This document shows, piece by piece, positions 1-11,899 of a stretch of DNA of 64,000 bases. The notes under the pieces are model-generated. The model saw only the letters and a program-made list of their open reading frames with translations. It ran no database searches and was not told the origin of the DNA. Numbering within the stretch: position 1 is the first letter of the stretch; each line of letters opens with the position of its first letter. The DNA lies in NCBI GenBank assembly GCA_039881145.1, contig JAYKKI010000133.1:1506501-1570500 (forward strand), written 5' to 3'. The DNA comes from Druceiella hillmani (taxonomy: Eukaryota; Arthropoda; Insecta; Lepidoptera; Hepialidae). Made by a program: the position numbers and the translations under genes.

Positions 1-475
1 CCAAGCACGGGTTCCAAAGGTTCAAAGGACGGAATTTCGACCTACCTGACGAACTGCACCCAAAGCGACCTACTATAATTGATTTAGAAAAAATTAAAAC
101 CTTATTGAAACAAATAGCAGATTAATTTCGCATTGTTTGGCAGAGCTATTCCCGTGCTCTTACACTGCAATGGAAAAACATCCTCATACTTTGAGAAAGA
201 AGTGGGAATATTCCGTTTGACTAACACATGAGCTAATACTTCAGAGAAGAGCTAATGTGTGCTTGGAACTATTGACTTCCCATGGCCGCTATGAGATGCT
301 AAAATATTTGGTTATAGGCGATGAAAAGTGGGTGGCTTATGCTAATTTTTAGCGTAAACGCCAGTGACTTGTAGCTGGAAAAAAGGGTATATCTTGAATA
401 AAATATAATATTGGACAAAATATGTTTTGAATGCATGGTGGGGTATATATGAAATTAGTTATCAGTCAGTTATCA
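1..475 (+). pseudogene. mariner-family transposase fragment (degenerate, truncated at window start)
   Basis: Remnant of a Tc1/mariner transposase, the DD34D enzyme that cuts and pastes the element at TA sites. From base 3 the frame reads KHGF then RFKGRNFDLPDELHPKRP, the usual mariner linker after the DNA-binding domain. It then reads DLEKIKTLLKQIAD and stops at 123-125. Further on, in another frame, ELILQRRANVCLELL is followed by LKYLVIGDEKWV, the block that holds the first catalytic Asp (codon 320-322). It runs into a stop just after YANF. A later piece near 420-445 reads LNAWWGIYEIS, matching the mariner 'WWD.KG' block. The regions for the second and third Asp are not recognisable downstream. 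Multiple stops and frame changes show it is dead. The 5' end lies outside the window, and the 3' limit is approximate. Confidence 0.85.
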
Positions 476-1152
476 GTGTATTAAAAAAAATTCTTACCGT
501 AATTATCGGAAGATGATTGGTCGATCTCGTTAATGACTAGCTAATGTCTTTTCACGATCCAGTTTGCAAGGAAAACAAATTTTTTGCTGTTTCATTCTGA
601 TTACATCATTTAAGCGATAGACTGGATTCTGCGTATGAATTTGTTTTTTCTCCATTTATTTTCTTAAATAAAATGTTCAACCAATGAGAAAAAGTTCTAC
701 TGAGTCCGTACAAAATGCGTTATTATTTCCCAATTTGAAGGTTCAATATTCTCCATTCATTTATTTCTTGTTTTTTATTCATCGATTTATTTTAAAATTC
801 TTTTAATTTCTTGCTCGTCGGGTGTGTATGACACGATCCCTATGTGGTAACAAATTAATTATTATACCATAAACGTATTAATAATATATACCATTAAATT
901 AACTGAAAATGTCACTTCTTGGAAAGAAGTCGAATAAATTCGAGTCTGGCTCACTCACTGAATGTTTCCTATCACGTTTGAAGTGAAACTGTTTTATAGT
1001 AATAACTATTGGGATCTATGCAGGGTAATACGCGGTATTGCTGTGTAAAACATAAGTTTCTGTGACAAATAATTACTGATAAAAATGGCTGTGGCCGACG
1101 AACGGACGTGACTGATTTTATCCGATTTCGTTTTTTCTGTTTTTTGTTTTTG
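476..1152. other. no gene recognised
   Basis: AT-rich sequence after the mariner relic. A short motif at about 930-956 (attcgagtctggctcactca) resembles the tail of the dispersed repeat described elsewhere, but is too short to call. The 108-codon minus frame over 972-1298 covers the palindrome at 1153-1205 and shows no domain. Confidence 0.5.
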
Positions 1153-1205
1153 ATGTACGAACCCATAAAAATTATGTTATACATAATTTTTATGGGTTCG
1201 AACAT
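1153..1205. repeat. palindromic hairpin, 24-bp arms
   Basis: Two arms pair around the 5-nt spacer ttata. The inner 19 bp (cgaacccataaaaattatg) are perfect, and the outer 5 bp have one mismatch. It could be a MITE remnant or an inverted micro-duplication. Confidence 0.9.
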
Positions 1206-2361
1206 TAAAATAATATATATAAATATATAAAACTTCATAATTTTTTGACTTTTTTGAGTACTTAATATCCTATGCTTCCACTCATCTAAAATTTCCAAAT
1301 AAACATATTTGTTGTTAGCTGCTTAGATTCGTTTAAGTTAACATGTTTTATTACTTGACCCAATTGCTGTTAAGGGATTTATGTTGCGTAACGTTGCAAA
1401 TTATATAGACATTTCTACGAAGTTTGGCGAAAATTTATGTCAAAGTATAAATAATATTTTATGATATGGTGTAAATATGTCTGTCCATTCGGTTGCTACA
1501 GAGATAACTTTGAAAGTACATTACATTACAAAATTAAAATTAACATTAACATGTAAATTCGATAATTTTTGATGAGAAACGCTTTTGTTGCTTATATACG
1601 TAGGCTTAAAATACATAAACACCAAGGGCTTAATGGGAGAAAAACAGGCGTTTCTAAATTAAAAGTTGAGCCGAGCTTTTACCAAAAAAGTAATGCCAAG
1701 TTAATATTGAAATAACCGAGAGCGTCACTCATTACGAGTTATTTGAAAAAAAGTCACAGCCGATGCGGATTTAAAATCAGCAAGTTAACAAACTTAGTAT
1801 TCACTTAGAATTATTTTGTATTCTCCATAATACTTCAAAGCACTTTGTCAAAAATTAAAGAAATGTGGGGGGGGGAGAAATCATGCTAATACATACACTT
1901 TATTAACCGGAAATAGCACCCTCCGTTTATGACTTATTCAGAGTTCTAAGCAGAATTTAGCTACCATAAAATTGACGATTTTTAATATCCTAAAAGGGAC
2001 CATATACGTTATTTTCTAAGTCACTAGATTTTGAAGATGGAGGTATGTTGTTAATACTTACCAGATAACGAAAAGGTAAGGATGATTAACACTAATTTGC
2101 TTTTGAAATATAGATTTTAAAATAATTTCTAAAGGAAAAAGATTTGTTAAAAATTTATTAGCTACATCAGTAATTTTGTTTAAAATTATTTGAGCATTTT
2201 TCTGAAATATTCGCCGTATAATTTTCATAACGCCACAATTATTGGCACAATTTTACATATTTTCTGGGCTTACATATAGTTAAGTGTGTTTAATTTGATA
2301 AACGCTAACTACTAACTACTGAAAAATATTATAAAAACAGCCCATACTACTCTGCTAAAAT

Positions 2362-2363
<2 letters not shown>
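1206..2363. other. no gene recognised
   Basis: Unique AT-rich DNA with stops in all frames. The only oddity is a short G-run at 1867-1875. Confidence 0.5.

Positions 2364-2415
<52 letters not shown>
2364..2415. repeat. (TA)n microsatellite
   Basis: Pure alternating A/T tract of about 52 bp. Confidence 0.97.
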
Positions 2416-2418
<3 letters not shown>

Positions 2419-2476
2419 AGAAGACATTTCTCTGAATAAACATTTCTCTGAATGAAGAAGATATTTCTCTGAATAA
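2416..2476 (+). repeat. short tandem motif, three copies of atttctctgaat.aa
   Basis: The motif atttctctgaat(a/g)aa occurs three times, with the second and third copies separated by a short purine-rich insert. It directly abuts the TA tract on its left. Confidence 0.85.
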
Positions 2477-5400
2477 AAGCTTTTCAAAAGTTTACAGTTA
2501 AATAGCTCCGTAATATTCGTTATTATTTTAAATGGAAGAAATGAAGATTAATATTTCGTTAAATCCTCCTTTATTTTAATAATTGGGTAGGCATCGAGAT
2601 TCCTTTAAAAGTTTCTGCCCATTTATAGCGGAAATTTATCGCTTGTAACTCATAATTAAAAAGAATATCCGCAAATATTTTGATGTTGCATTAACGGAAT
2701 ACCGCAAAAGTTACTTAAATAAATTTTTATATGTATATGTCAAAAATATCGATTGTATTTCGATAGTGAGGTTTTATAAAAAATATTTAAAAAGTAACTA
2801 CTTGATGCAATATTATTAGTATGTAGTATTATAAGCTGAATATTTAATTCTTAAGAATTTTTACAAATTGTCAACCTGAAGATGTTTTCATGCAACGAAA
2901 CTTAGGTCGTGGTAAAGAATTTAAATAAATTAGAAATAAAACTACGTGATATTTTTACAAAATTAGCGCCAAATATGTTCAATATTTGAAAAAGATAAAT
3001 AAAGAAAATTCTGAGGATTGCGACGAGCAATGCGCAAGTAAATGTGGTAATAAATCGCCGTAACAACTTATTGTTTTTTTCTTATACTAATCTGATGGAA
3101 GAAAATAATATGATTCATTTAAATAAATTTATTGGCCAAATATAGAGTTGAAACTACAGCTTTAAAAAAATTAATTATTAAATTCGATCGAAATATTACT
3201 ACAAGAATAAAACTATGGACGTTCAGTTGTTAGCGTTTATTTATAATAATAAGCCATTGCGAGTTTCAATATAGTTTGTAAATATATCTTTCGTGATTCA
3301 TGACCTCAAGGCAAAAAATTATAGTAGAATCAAATAGTTTAAAGGTCCTTATTTTTCATTCTTTTTTTGACTACTTCCAAATATAATTAAATATTACGAG
3401 ACAGAATTTTGTATACGATGAAAATTAACTTGATTCGTCAGTTATCATATTATGTTGCAAACCTTCTTAAAATATTTAATTTTTGAGCAATTTTACACTT
3501 CAATAAATCGACTAAAAATGGATATATTGCCGGCATTTTGATATCATTTTACCGAATAAACCTTTATGGAAATATTTCTCAAATATGTGTGGCTATCAGA
3601 TGTCATAAACTGGATACGTAAAATGGACATACGATCTTCCACCAATATTTTAAAACCATATGCAAGTGTAATTAAACATTTAAAAACATATATTTAATTT
3701 AATTACACCAGGCATGATTCTCTTTTTCATAGAAGTAACTCACAAACATGGCAAGTCTATTTTGTTCAGAGTTATGATAAAGGAATCGACAAAAGCCAGA
3801 TCGGTTTTTTAATATTTGTTTCGATGTCTAGAAAAAACACATATATTAATCTATAAGTAGACCTTTGGAACTAGAGAAGATTTGCCTACTACGTTTTAGT
3901 TAACCCGGCTATTAAAATTCTTGCGTAAAATTTGTAGAAATCTTTCGTCTTGTTTTCTTTTTTAGCCTGAGCCTTGCCTCGTTGTGCAAGCATGCTGAGG
4001 ATTAAGAAAACATACTTTTCTAGAAATATTGAGTAGTCGATACTCAAAGAACTTCAAGTATTATTTAGGTTAACCATTTAAATTTAGAATTAAAAACTAT
4101 CAGTTCATAGAGACAATTTTCAATAAGAAGACAATATGAATATTCATAATAACTCTTGATTTTTTATAAATTCTCACTAATTTTCTGTTATCACATTGTT
4201 ATCTTTATATTTTTAGACATGACTTTTATTAACTTCTTTATATTAAGATCACATTGCTAGTTTCAAGTTAATACTCTTATTTCTCTTAAAGCACCCCACA
4301 ACATTTTCCAAGCCGACATATTGTGCAAGGACGAGATAGAAAACTTTAAGAGCTAATTTTAACTTAATGACACAATAATAAAAACAGTTAGCAATAATTA
4401 AATAGATCGATAATTAAATGGAAAAATGTTTAATATACTTTAACTTGATTCGGGACTACTAGTCGTCTAACTCACGCCTAATTGTTCTGTCATCAATTAT
4501 TTAGTGTTAAAACGGGGTAGTAAATTAGATTGTATTCTCTATAACGGCATATAAATTTAAATGTAGGAATATTTTCTATTCTCTTAGATAAATATTTTAA
4601 TTTTCCACTTGGTTATAATTGCCATTAGCAGGAAGTAAATTTAACGGATAATAAAATGACATTTGCAAATCGTATAAAAATGTACTGTCATATTTGAAAC
4701 TGTTATCTATTTATTACCAAATGTTGTCAACTTCAGTGACTGATTACGAAATAGTGATATACCTATTAATTCCTCTGCAGCGAGAATATTACGTATTCAA
4801 TAATTAAACTTTTATATTGGAAGGAATACTAGGTTAGATTTTCTTATGAAATAAAATGGTAAAAATTTGATCGTATTACAGTTTTCCTATTAAAAAACTC
4901 ACTATAGTATACTATTTAAAACTTCTTAGTTGATGGTCGTTAATTTATGTTTGTGGATTGAACCGATTTATGAAAAGAATAAAATACCTTAAATCAGTAT
5001 TTTTAATTTAAGTACATAAACATTGTGGTATTTAAAATACGTCTCATTTAGTTTTATAAATATTCGTCAATATATTCGTTTTCATTATAGTTTCAAAATT
5101 TTAACCATAGATTTAAAAGTATGGCAGTATTTTCTTTAAAAAAAAACATTGAAAATATCTAAATAGTATAATGATTAAAATCTGAGAAAACAACACAAGT
5201 ATTATAAAACAAAAACATTTAACAAAAATGTGATCATTTTGACATGATTTCGTCATAGCATATATTTACAATAAGTTTTGCTAAGAAGTATGCAAAAAAG
5301 TTTACATGACGCAAGGTGTATCCATTCATTATTAATATTTTTGATGAAAATCCTAAAAAATTATAAACTTACGAGATATTATCTCTGAATAATATATCTC

Positions 5401-6012
5401 ATACTTATATGTCACATATTTTTTTCATATTTATTGGTCTACGGGTGACATTTAATTTATTTCATTTAATTGTAACTTATATTCAGAAAAATAAGAAAAA
5501 AAAATTAAGAGCTGAAAACAGCAGGGAGCAGAAGAGAGGGGCAGGGAGATCCATATAAGGTGTAGCCCGAGAAAAATCGTGGACCATAAAAAGAGTAGTT
5601 TTCTTAAAAGATTGTTTTAAAAAGTTTAACCAGTTGATCAATCTTTATAAAAATATATGGATTTCAACATTGATTATCATTTAATCCATAGTAAGTAAAC
5701 TATTAAACTCGGTCAACAACTGGTACTTATAGCGTGTTCTCTTGCGTGCATGCTTGCACACCAACGGGCGCAGACTCGTGTCATTTCTCAAAGGCAAATT
5801 CATATCAGAATAAGTGTCGTAAAAGTTTATAAACCTTATCGTTTTTAGTTGAAGATTTTCTCTTTGGAACAAGCTACGATAAAAGTCTTAATATCAAAAT
5901 TCGAAACTAATATTCGGAACTAATGCTAGTATTATAAATACAGTAATTCTTTTGTAAATAAATGCTGGAAATATTCCTTAACAGTTTATCCGGCCAATAA
6001 ACAAATAAAAAG
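2477..6012. other. no gene recognised (AT-rich unique sequence)
   Basis: About 3.5 kb with no long open frame, RNA gene or obvious repeat. A purine-rich patch at 5515-5590 (cagggagcagaagagagg) stands out from the AT-rich background but has no identifiable function. Confidence 0.5.

Positions 6013-6092
<80 letters not shown>
6013..6092. repeat. (TA)n microsatellite
   Basis: Near-pure TA tract of about 80 bp with isolated TG interruptions at each end. Confidence 0.97.
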
Positions 6093-6248
6093 CCCACTTT
6101 TTCGATCAATTTGTGACTACAGATGACCTGTCTGTTCATAACTTTGATTCTTATTAAAAGAATTAACCACTTTGTTTATAATTAAACTTTAATACTTTTC
6201 CACAAATCTTTGATTCGTTTAAGAAAAATTGGTAGTCGTTGATCTCGA

Positions 6249-6288
6249 AACACCAACTTTTTAACATAAGTGTTAAAAAGTTGGTGTT
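6249..6288. repeat. perfect hairpin, 18-bp arms, 4-nt loop
   Basis: aacaccaactttttaaca and its exact reverse complement are separated by taag. No T-run or other terminator signal applies in this eukaryotic setting. Confidence 0.93.
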
Positions 6289-8010
6289 CATACTTTTTAA
6301 ATTCGTTCACGGCATACTAAAATTGTAAACATTCGAATATTGATTTGTTTCTCATGATAGCATTTCCTAAAACTTGACTAAAAAAATGGCACCGGATGGC
6401 ATATTTAAAGTAGGAGTTTATTCAACTCTATAGTTTAATTCAAATATTAGCTAGCAGACGCTGCCTGTTTGTACTAAAGAAATACCAGCAACTTACAAGT
6501 AATGCTACCATCTGTATTTTATAGATTATTTACATTTCCGTTATGTATAATTACGTCGTGTATGATGGATTTTTGAGAGTAATCGTTTCGTATTTAAATG
6601 TTAATATTTTGGAATATTTTGATGACATATTCAAATAATTGTTTGAAATCCACAAATTCTGTGTAACATACCCATATATAGCAGGTCAATAAAAACAGTC
6701 AGTCTTACGCTATACAGCAGATTGTTGCTGCTAATATGCAAATACCAATTGGGGTAGACAGATTGAATTTAAAAGAAAGGGAAGAAAAAGCTTCTTTTCG
6801 TTACAATCTAATGTATTGTTTGTAATGTTTTTTCTGTACGATATCTCGGTATTGATTTAGACTTGTTAAGACGTTAATGACGTCACATTTGCTTATTTAT
6901 ATCAAGCTTTTAAGCAGGATATTTGAATATTTGCTGTCGGCACATACGAAATAGATTATGGTGAGACTTTTCCATCTTCGCTGTCTGAGTGTATATAAAT
7001 TTTTAAGCTAACATTTCTGAATAATTGACGTTACTATTATAACTTGAAATTTACGCCAAAGTTTATTTGCCACTATAAGCTAAAAAAATAAAAACTATGA
7101 ATAATATTACATAATTTTTAAAGAATTGGACCAAATATCATTATCTCTCTAATTAAATTGTTATACTATTCTCACGTTCATATAAAAAGGAATACAGAGA
7201 TTTCAATATGCCCGTGAATATTCGTTTCAAATGTTATTTTTTCGTGTTAATTATACAATGAAAATCAAGGAATTTTATAAACTCTGGCAATAAACTTTAT
7301 TTTCATTTTTTAATCAAATTTTTTTTTCTATTTTTTATGAACTTACAATTCTACATTTAAAACAAATTCTTTCAAAAGTTATTTTATTGGAAAGCATACT
7401 TTCATCGCTTATTTTACTAACATATTTAAAAGTCACATAACTTAGTAATTGATATTTAAAAGTTTTCCATTTGATAGTAAATTATATAAGTAAAAGACTT
7501 ATTATTTAAATAAATTTCTAAATAATTTTGTGTAAAGTCTCAGGAAACTTTTAGAAACATGAAAGCTCTTCAATTGTAATTTTTTCTTCAATTATATACC
7601 AAATTTTTCAAATGGAATACATTTATTTTATAGCATTAGTATCTTGAATGCGATGTTACAATATACACATTAAATATATTACAGATAAACTAATAAAAGT
7701 TTCAAATAAATTATTTTATGGAAATAATTTCTTCACTGATAGAGGACATTTCATGTTTTATCTACAAAGTTTATTTAATCATAATTCACGTATCTGTAAA
7801 ATGCATCAAAATCAAGCGCATGACTAATAAAAAAAACGATTATATTATTTATCAACCTGCTTATATTCATAACGTATATTTTACACAAATAATTTATTGG
7901 TTTTTATTGTTTTACTAATAGCTATCTTTTATTGAACGCACTTGTCGAAGTATTTTTAAGTATCGGCTTATAAGATCACATTAAAGTATTTGAAACTACA
8001 TTTTTCTCTA
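6289..8010. other. no gene recognised; one TGACGTCA site at 6878-6885
   Basis: AT-rich unique sequence. A perfect CRE/ATF-type octamer lies at 6878-6885. The 66-codon plus frame at 7718-7918 has no domain and ordinary AT-driven composition (Ile, Tyr, Lys). Confidence 0.45.
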
Positions 8011-8590
8011 AATTCACGTTTGAAATCCAATCACATAAATGTTTTCGCAAATTTTCCATAATAGTCTCATTTTGCTGGTATCCAATTTATTTTCATCCGT
8101 TTTGCTCTACGCTCGTCACTTCGTTACGTAATCATCGTCACAAATTAATTACATAAAGTCGAAATTCAATTTTATTTCTCAATAGTCTTCCGATTTGTGT
8201 ATTGTAATTTAAACCACCGAAGTGTACATTGATAACAATCACGTAATCGGCGATACAAATAAATTATGTGAAAGCGAAATAAAATTTTATCCCTAAACAG
8301 TTTGCGAATATGTTGTCATAATCTTAACCTCTGAATTGTACATTAATAAATATCACTTCGTTACGTAATTGTCATCAATAATAAATTACACAAAGCTGGA
8401 ACACCTTACTTTATTTCGTAACACTCTTCTAATCTGTTGCATTGACTTCAACTTCTGCAGAGTAAATGGACAAAAATAACTTTGTTGCGTATTTCTCGTC
8501 GCAAATAAATTACATAAAGTCGAGACACAATTTCATTTCTAAACCGTGTTCTAGTCTATTTTCATAACATTAACTTCTGAAGGTTGCATA
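8011..8590 (+). repeat. degenerate ~120-bp tandem array, four units
   Basis: Units begin near 8117, 8238, 8352 and 8476. Each carries a form of cacttcgttacgtaat, then (c/g)aaataaattacataaagtcga, then a T-rich stretch and aacttctga near the end. Spacing is 114-124 bp and the units are well diverged. The 100 bp before the first unit also match the 5' part of the copy at 13021-13250, so the repeat is a dispersed element with internal tandem amplification. No coding potential is seen. Confidence 0.8.
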
Positions 8591-8676
8591 GACCTTGAGA
8601 AACTTATGTTTATCTTACTTTCTATTTATTTATGAGTAACCTGATTATCTATTTATGAGTGGCGCTAGTCGTCGTC

Positions 8677-8719
8677 TTAGTTATAAATAACGAGCACTGT
8701 TACTTATAACTAAGACGAA
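8677..8719. repeat. near-perfect hairpin, 19-bp arms, 7-nt loop
   Basis: cgtcttagttataaataac pairs with gttacttataactaagacg with one mismatch. The loop is gagcact. Confidence 0.9.
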
Positions 8720-9660
8720 TGGGTAAATTGAACAATAACGTATTAGGGGTACACAATTCTCAATATTCAGGAACAACTAATATATTTTTCGTTTAACTTC
8801 TGAAGGTCGTTTCTACTAAATAAAATTATTCATTTAAAAAATGTACCGACAGAATTGGATTTCACAATATAACATTTTATTGCTTACCACACACTGCTGT
8901 ATATATTGAGAATTATGCTTACAGGGTCTATATTAATAGTATATTATAATAAGATACATAATATAAAGAATATATCATAAGACATAAAGATGTTTTGTTC
9001 ACGAATGCATCGTGGTAACAATGCCATTTTTATTATTTTCTTTTCCAACGTATCAAACGTTATAGATTTTTATACGTCTTTATATAGCTGAAATTTAAAA
9101 ACCTATGATACGAACAAATCGTAGCAAGCTTAAGAGTATAAAAAAGTAATAGATTCTCATAAGAGCAGACAATGATCAGATCGTTAGGGTACATATAGTC
9201 TCATTAGGTCGAAAAACACATACGGGTCAAAAAAAGTCACTTAAGAATACTTTCACGGATACGGAAAGACCTACTGATTTTTTTTCTTTAAGGGGATCAT
9301 TAATTATTCTACTGCACTTTATTAGATACTCAAAAGCCATGTATCTGATTTTGCCTGAAATATATAGAATCAATGTGTGTAACACGGTATATGCCTAAAT
9401 ATAATTTTTTTAAAACTGAAAGGAAAAATCATAATTTTGACTACGGTAATATTAAAATATGTGAATTCATACAATTATTTTCATTAAAAAAGCTTACAAA
9501 GTCGCAAGTTCTACCGTCATCTTTCACATACTAAGCCCTAAGTTACTATAGAATCGCTCACAGACCTAACTTCGATATTTCTTAGTCAATGAGGGCGATC
9601 CCCCGCTGGGGAATTAGATAAGTTTTCTTTGTAATGTAAAAAGTAATGAATCACCACCCA
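8720..9660. other. no gene recognised
   Basis: AT-rich unique DNA. A small palindrome, cccccgctgggg, sits near 9600. No open frame of note. Confidence 0.5.
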
Positions 9661-9667
9661 CTAACGA

Positions 9668-9687
9668 CAATGTTGTTTTCAACATTG
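9668..9687. repeat. short perfect hairpin, 8-bp arms
   Basis: caatgttg, loop tttt, then caacattg. Short, but perfect. Confidence 0.75.
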
Positions 9688-9699
9688 CCTACAGTGGGT

Positions 9700-9905
9700 C
9701 AGACGATAAATGAAAAAGAAGCAGGAATGCGTACAGTATATTTATAAGTATATTTAGACAGTACAATGGATTCAATGAGACTGGTAGATACAGGAACGAA
9801 GGGCGTTCAGGCGTCGGAGCGAAGTGTGAATCAGCAAAACTTTGGTTGTTGATCGACTGGAATAGTGTGATATCTCTGGAGGGAGGAATTCAGAAAAAAG
9901 TGTTT
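9700..9905. other. GC-richer patch, possible promoter or element terminus
   Basis: Composition rises well above the surroundings over about 9765-9900. A TATA-like stretch (gtatatttataagtatattt) lies at about 9736-9757, 30-60 bp upstream of it. On the minus strand a frame without ATG stays open for roughly 55 codons but shows no known motif. It could be a regulatory region, a 5' exon or part of an unrecognised transposon. Nothing in the sequence decides between these. Confidence 0.3.
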
Positions 9906-10179
9906 TTGACGGAGAGAAAATTGTTACATTTTTCTTTCGGTGTATTTTCATGGATAGAATTTGAGTTTCTCTTTGTCAATTGACTGAGGATCAAACAGCC
10001 GAAAATTTTGCAACGCCTGTTATTTCCAAATCATTAAATCACTTTTTTCTTTCCATTGATCAATGCTGACCGATAATGCTGATGTAATCTTATTTATTTG
10101 CAAATTCCTCACGTATATGCACTGGCCTCGATTTTTGATGAGATAAGTAGTAAAAATTCTAATAATTTTTCAAGCAATC

Positions 10180-10180
<1 letters not shown>

Positions 10181-10239
<59 letters not shown>

Positions 10240-10269
10240 GTATGTGTATATATATATATATATATTATA
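10181..10269. repeat. (TA)n microsatellite, left flank of mariner
   Basis: Alternating TA tract with a few TG interruptions. It runs directly into the left end of the mariner relic. Confidence 0.95.
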
Positions 10270-10343
10270 TTGGTTAGTAAGTTTTAGCCACAACTTCGGG
10301 TCTTTCACAGTTAGCGCCGAAGCTTTAAGTGAATTACATAAAA

Positions 10344-10379
10344 GATATCGATTTAAATCCAGTGATTTAAATCGATATC
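10344..10379. repeat. perfect hairpin, 16-bp arms, 4-nt loop, inside mariner
   Basis: gatatcgatttaaatc, loop cagt, then the exact reverse complement. It lies in the part of the mariner relic where transposase coding sequence would be expected, so it is probably a secondary rearrangement. Confidence 0.93.
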
Positions 10380-10454
10380 AACTACGAATTCTATTTACGA
10401 ATTCCATCTGAGGTACGATGCAAAAACTGGCAGTCTTTATCAGTCAAATAAAAT

Positions 10455-11045
10455 ATGTCATGCGATGGATGGTGAACTGATTATATACGTTAACTATACA
10501 CCGAAACGTCAATGGTTAGGTGTCGGAGAAACAGGAGTTTCATTATCCAAATATGAAATACACGCCAAAAAAGGTGATGCTCAGCGGCTGATGGAATATT
10601 AAGGGAATTTTTCAATGGAAGTTGCTTCCAGAAGGATCTACAATTAATGCAGATATTTACTGTGAACAATTAGACCCATTAGCTAACAAATTGAGTAGTC
10701 AACAAGTCGAGTTTATTTTCTACAAGATCATGCTAGATCATATGTTGCAAAACATACTCGTGATAAATTAGAGGAGCTCGGCTGGATTCTACTCACTCAT
10801 CCGCTGTATTCGCCGGACATTGCGCTCTCTGTCTACCATTTATTCAGGGCTCTGAATAATAATTTATGTGAAGAAACATTTGATGTTATAGATCTCCAAA
10901 ACGACCTCGCACAGTTTTTTTAATCAAAATTAACGGAATTTAGCAAGAAAGGCATATTGTCATTGCCAACTAGATCGCCATAAGCAGTAGATAAAAATAG
11001 TGCATACTTAAATTTAGTGCAACATATCATTTTTTTAATAAAAAT
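10455..11045 (+). pseudogene. mariner transposase, catalytic and C-terminal part (dead)
   Basis: The frame around the first catalytic Asp (codon 10468-10470) reads DGELIIYVNY then TPKRQWLGVGETG. This is the mariner block in which Trp normally follows the Asp region; here it is Leu. A frameshifted section reads LPEGSTINADIYCEQLD. After a second frame change, QDHARSYVAKHTRDKLEELG carries the second Asp (codon 10726-10728). HPLYSPDIALSVYHLF follows, and the codon exactly 35 positions on (10831-10833) is Val where DD34D enzymes have the third catalytic Asp (normally SDYH). The C-terminal tail FSKKGILSLPTR...AVDKNSAYL is also typical. There are at least two frameshifts and in-frame stops (for example the taa at about 10920). 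The enzyme cannot be active. Confidence 0.9.
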
Positions 11046-11084
11046 TGTTGAGAGAAAATCGGGATTAAAATTTAATAGCCAACC

Positions 11085-11100
11085 ATATATATATACTCGC

Positions 11101-11142
<42 letters not shown>

Positions 11143-11148
11143 ACATAG

Positions 11149-11205
<57 letters not shown>

Positions 11206-11242
11206 CGTGTATATATACGCATGTGTACACGTTTGTGTGTAT
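11085..11242. repeat. compound (TA)n / (GT)n microsatellite, right flank of mariner
   Basis: A TA tract continues to 11170, followed by a (GT)n run at 11171-11203 and a mixed GT/TA tail. In the minus frame the TA part reads as Ile-Tyr and the GT part as Thr-His repeats, which is not a gene. Confidence 0.95.
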
Positions 11243-11377
11243 AAATAATAATGTCTTGGATAATTTTAGATGTCAAACTTTTGCAAAGATGCGCTGATCG
11301 ATAATAAAACACTCACAGGGAGGTCAGTAAAAAACTAAACATATAAACAACTAAACTATAAAAAACTAAACCTTACA

Positions 11378-11436
11378 TATGCGGTTTGACGTACCTCTAT
11401 TAAATTGTATGTGCGGTTTGATATACATCTATTAAA
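11378..11436 (+). repeat. two-copy tandem repeat, ~30 bp
   Basis: tatgcggtttgacgtacctc and tatgtgcggtttgatataca each lead into tctattaaa. The copies are adjacent and slightly diverged. Confidence 0.85.
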
Positions 11437-11546
11437 GACGTTTTTTTTGTAATAATATTACTAGGAAATTTTAAATTCATACAACCTTAAAGAAAATTTA
11501 TTTTTACAACATTAAAGAATGTTATTTACATTAGTTGAAAAGTTAG

Positions 11547-11899
11547 AGGGAGGACACACTTTTTAAAATTTTAGAGGCGCATATCTCACCAATTATTGAC
11601 TTGAATGTAAAATTTCCTTTTGAACCTCTATAAAATTTTTAAGTCCTAATTAATCATACTCCACATGCCTATATACCCAGGAAATCAATTTCATCCCTCA
11701 GTTACATGCATAGAATACCACTTCTAACATTACTTTTTTCTTTTTTACCTTCGTTGAATACAACTACCATCTAAATTTTATCTATATAATGTCAATCAGC
11801 TCTGAGTAAAATGGTTTTGACATACGCACAGATACACGGACTAACATAACAATATTATAAAGGTTCCGTTTATGCGCTTTGGCTATAGAACTCTAAAAA
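11547..11899 (-). repeat. dispersed repeat copy (lepidopteran-type 'gggttccgta' family)
   Basis: Clear homologue of 41561-41912, in the same orientation. Shared blocks include cgcatatctcacca, a 'cattcctcagttaca' block, ctaccatctaaatttta, a gacagaca-like run, and the end ggttccgtttatgcgctttggcta. Read on the minus strand it starts like the gggttccgtagcc...ccgtctgtc repeats I know from moth genomes. No open frame. Probably the non-autonomous remains of a transposon. Confidence 0.75.

Larger units (their letters stand above)
10270..11085 (+). mobile_element. mariner-like element, internally deleted and decayed
   Basis: The left end (ttggttagtaagttttagcc) and the reverse complement of the right end (atggttggctattaaatttt) are similar enough to be degenerate terminal inverted repeats. 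They resemble the mariner GGTTGGC-type terminus. The total of about 815 bp is short of the usual ~1.3 kb. Only about 200 bp separate the left end from the first catalytic motif, so most of the N-terminal DNA-binding half is gone. Both ends abut TA tracts, which fits mariner's TA target preference. The limits are placed by eye. Confidence 0.8.

Noticed and set aside
1188..1205. tRNA B-box-like gggttcgaac in the palindrome at 1153-1205
   Set aside because: No A box or cloverleaf around it. The match is a by-product of the palindrome.
2049..2062. Strong minus-strand 5' splice-like sequence (gtaagtatt) near 2055
   Set aside because: The sequence upstream on that strand is AT-rich with no exon-like block or acceptor.
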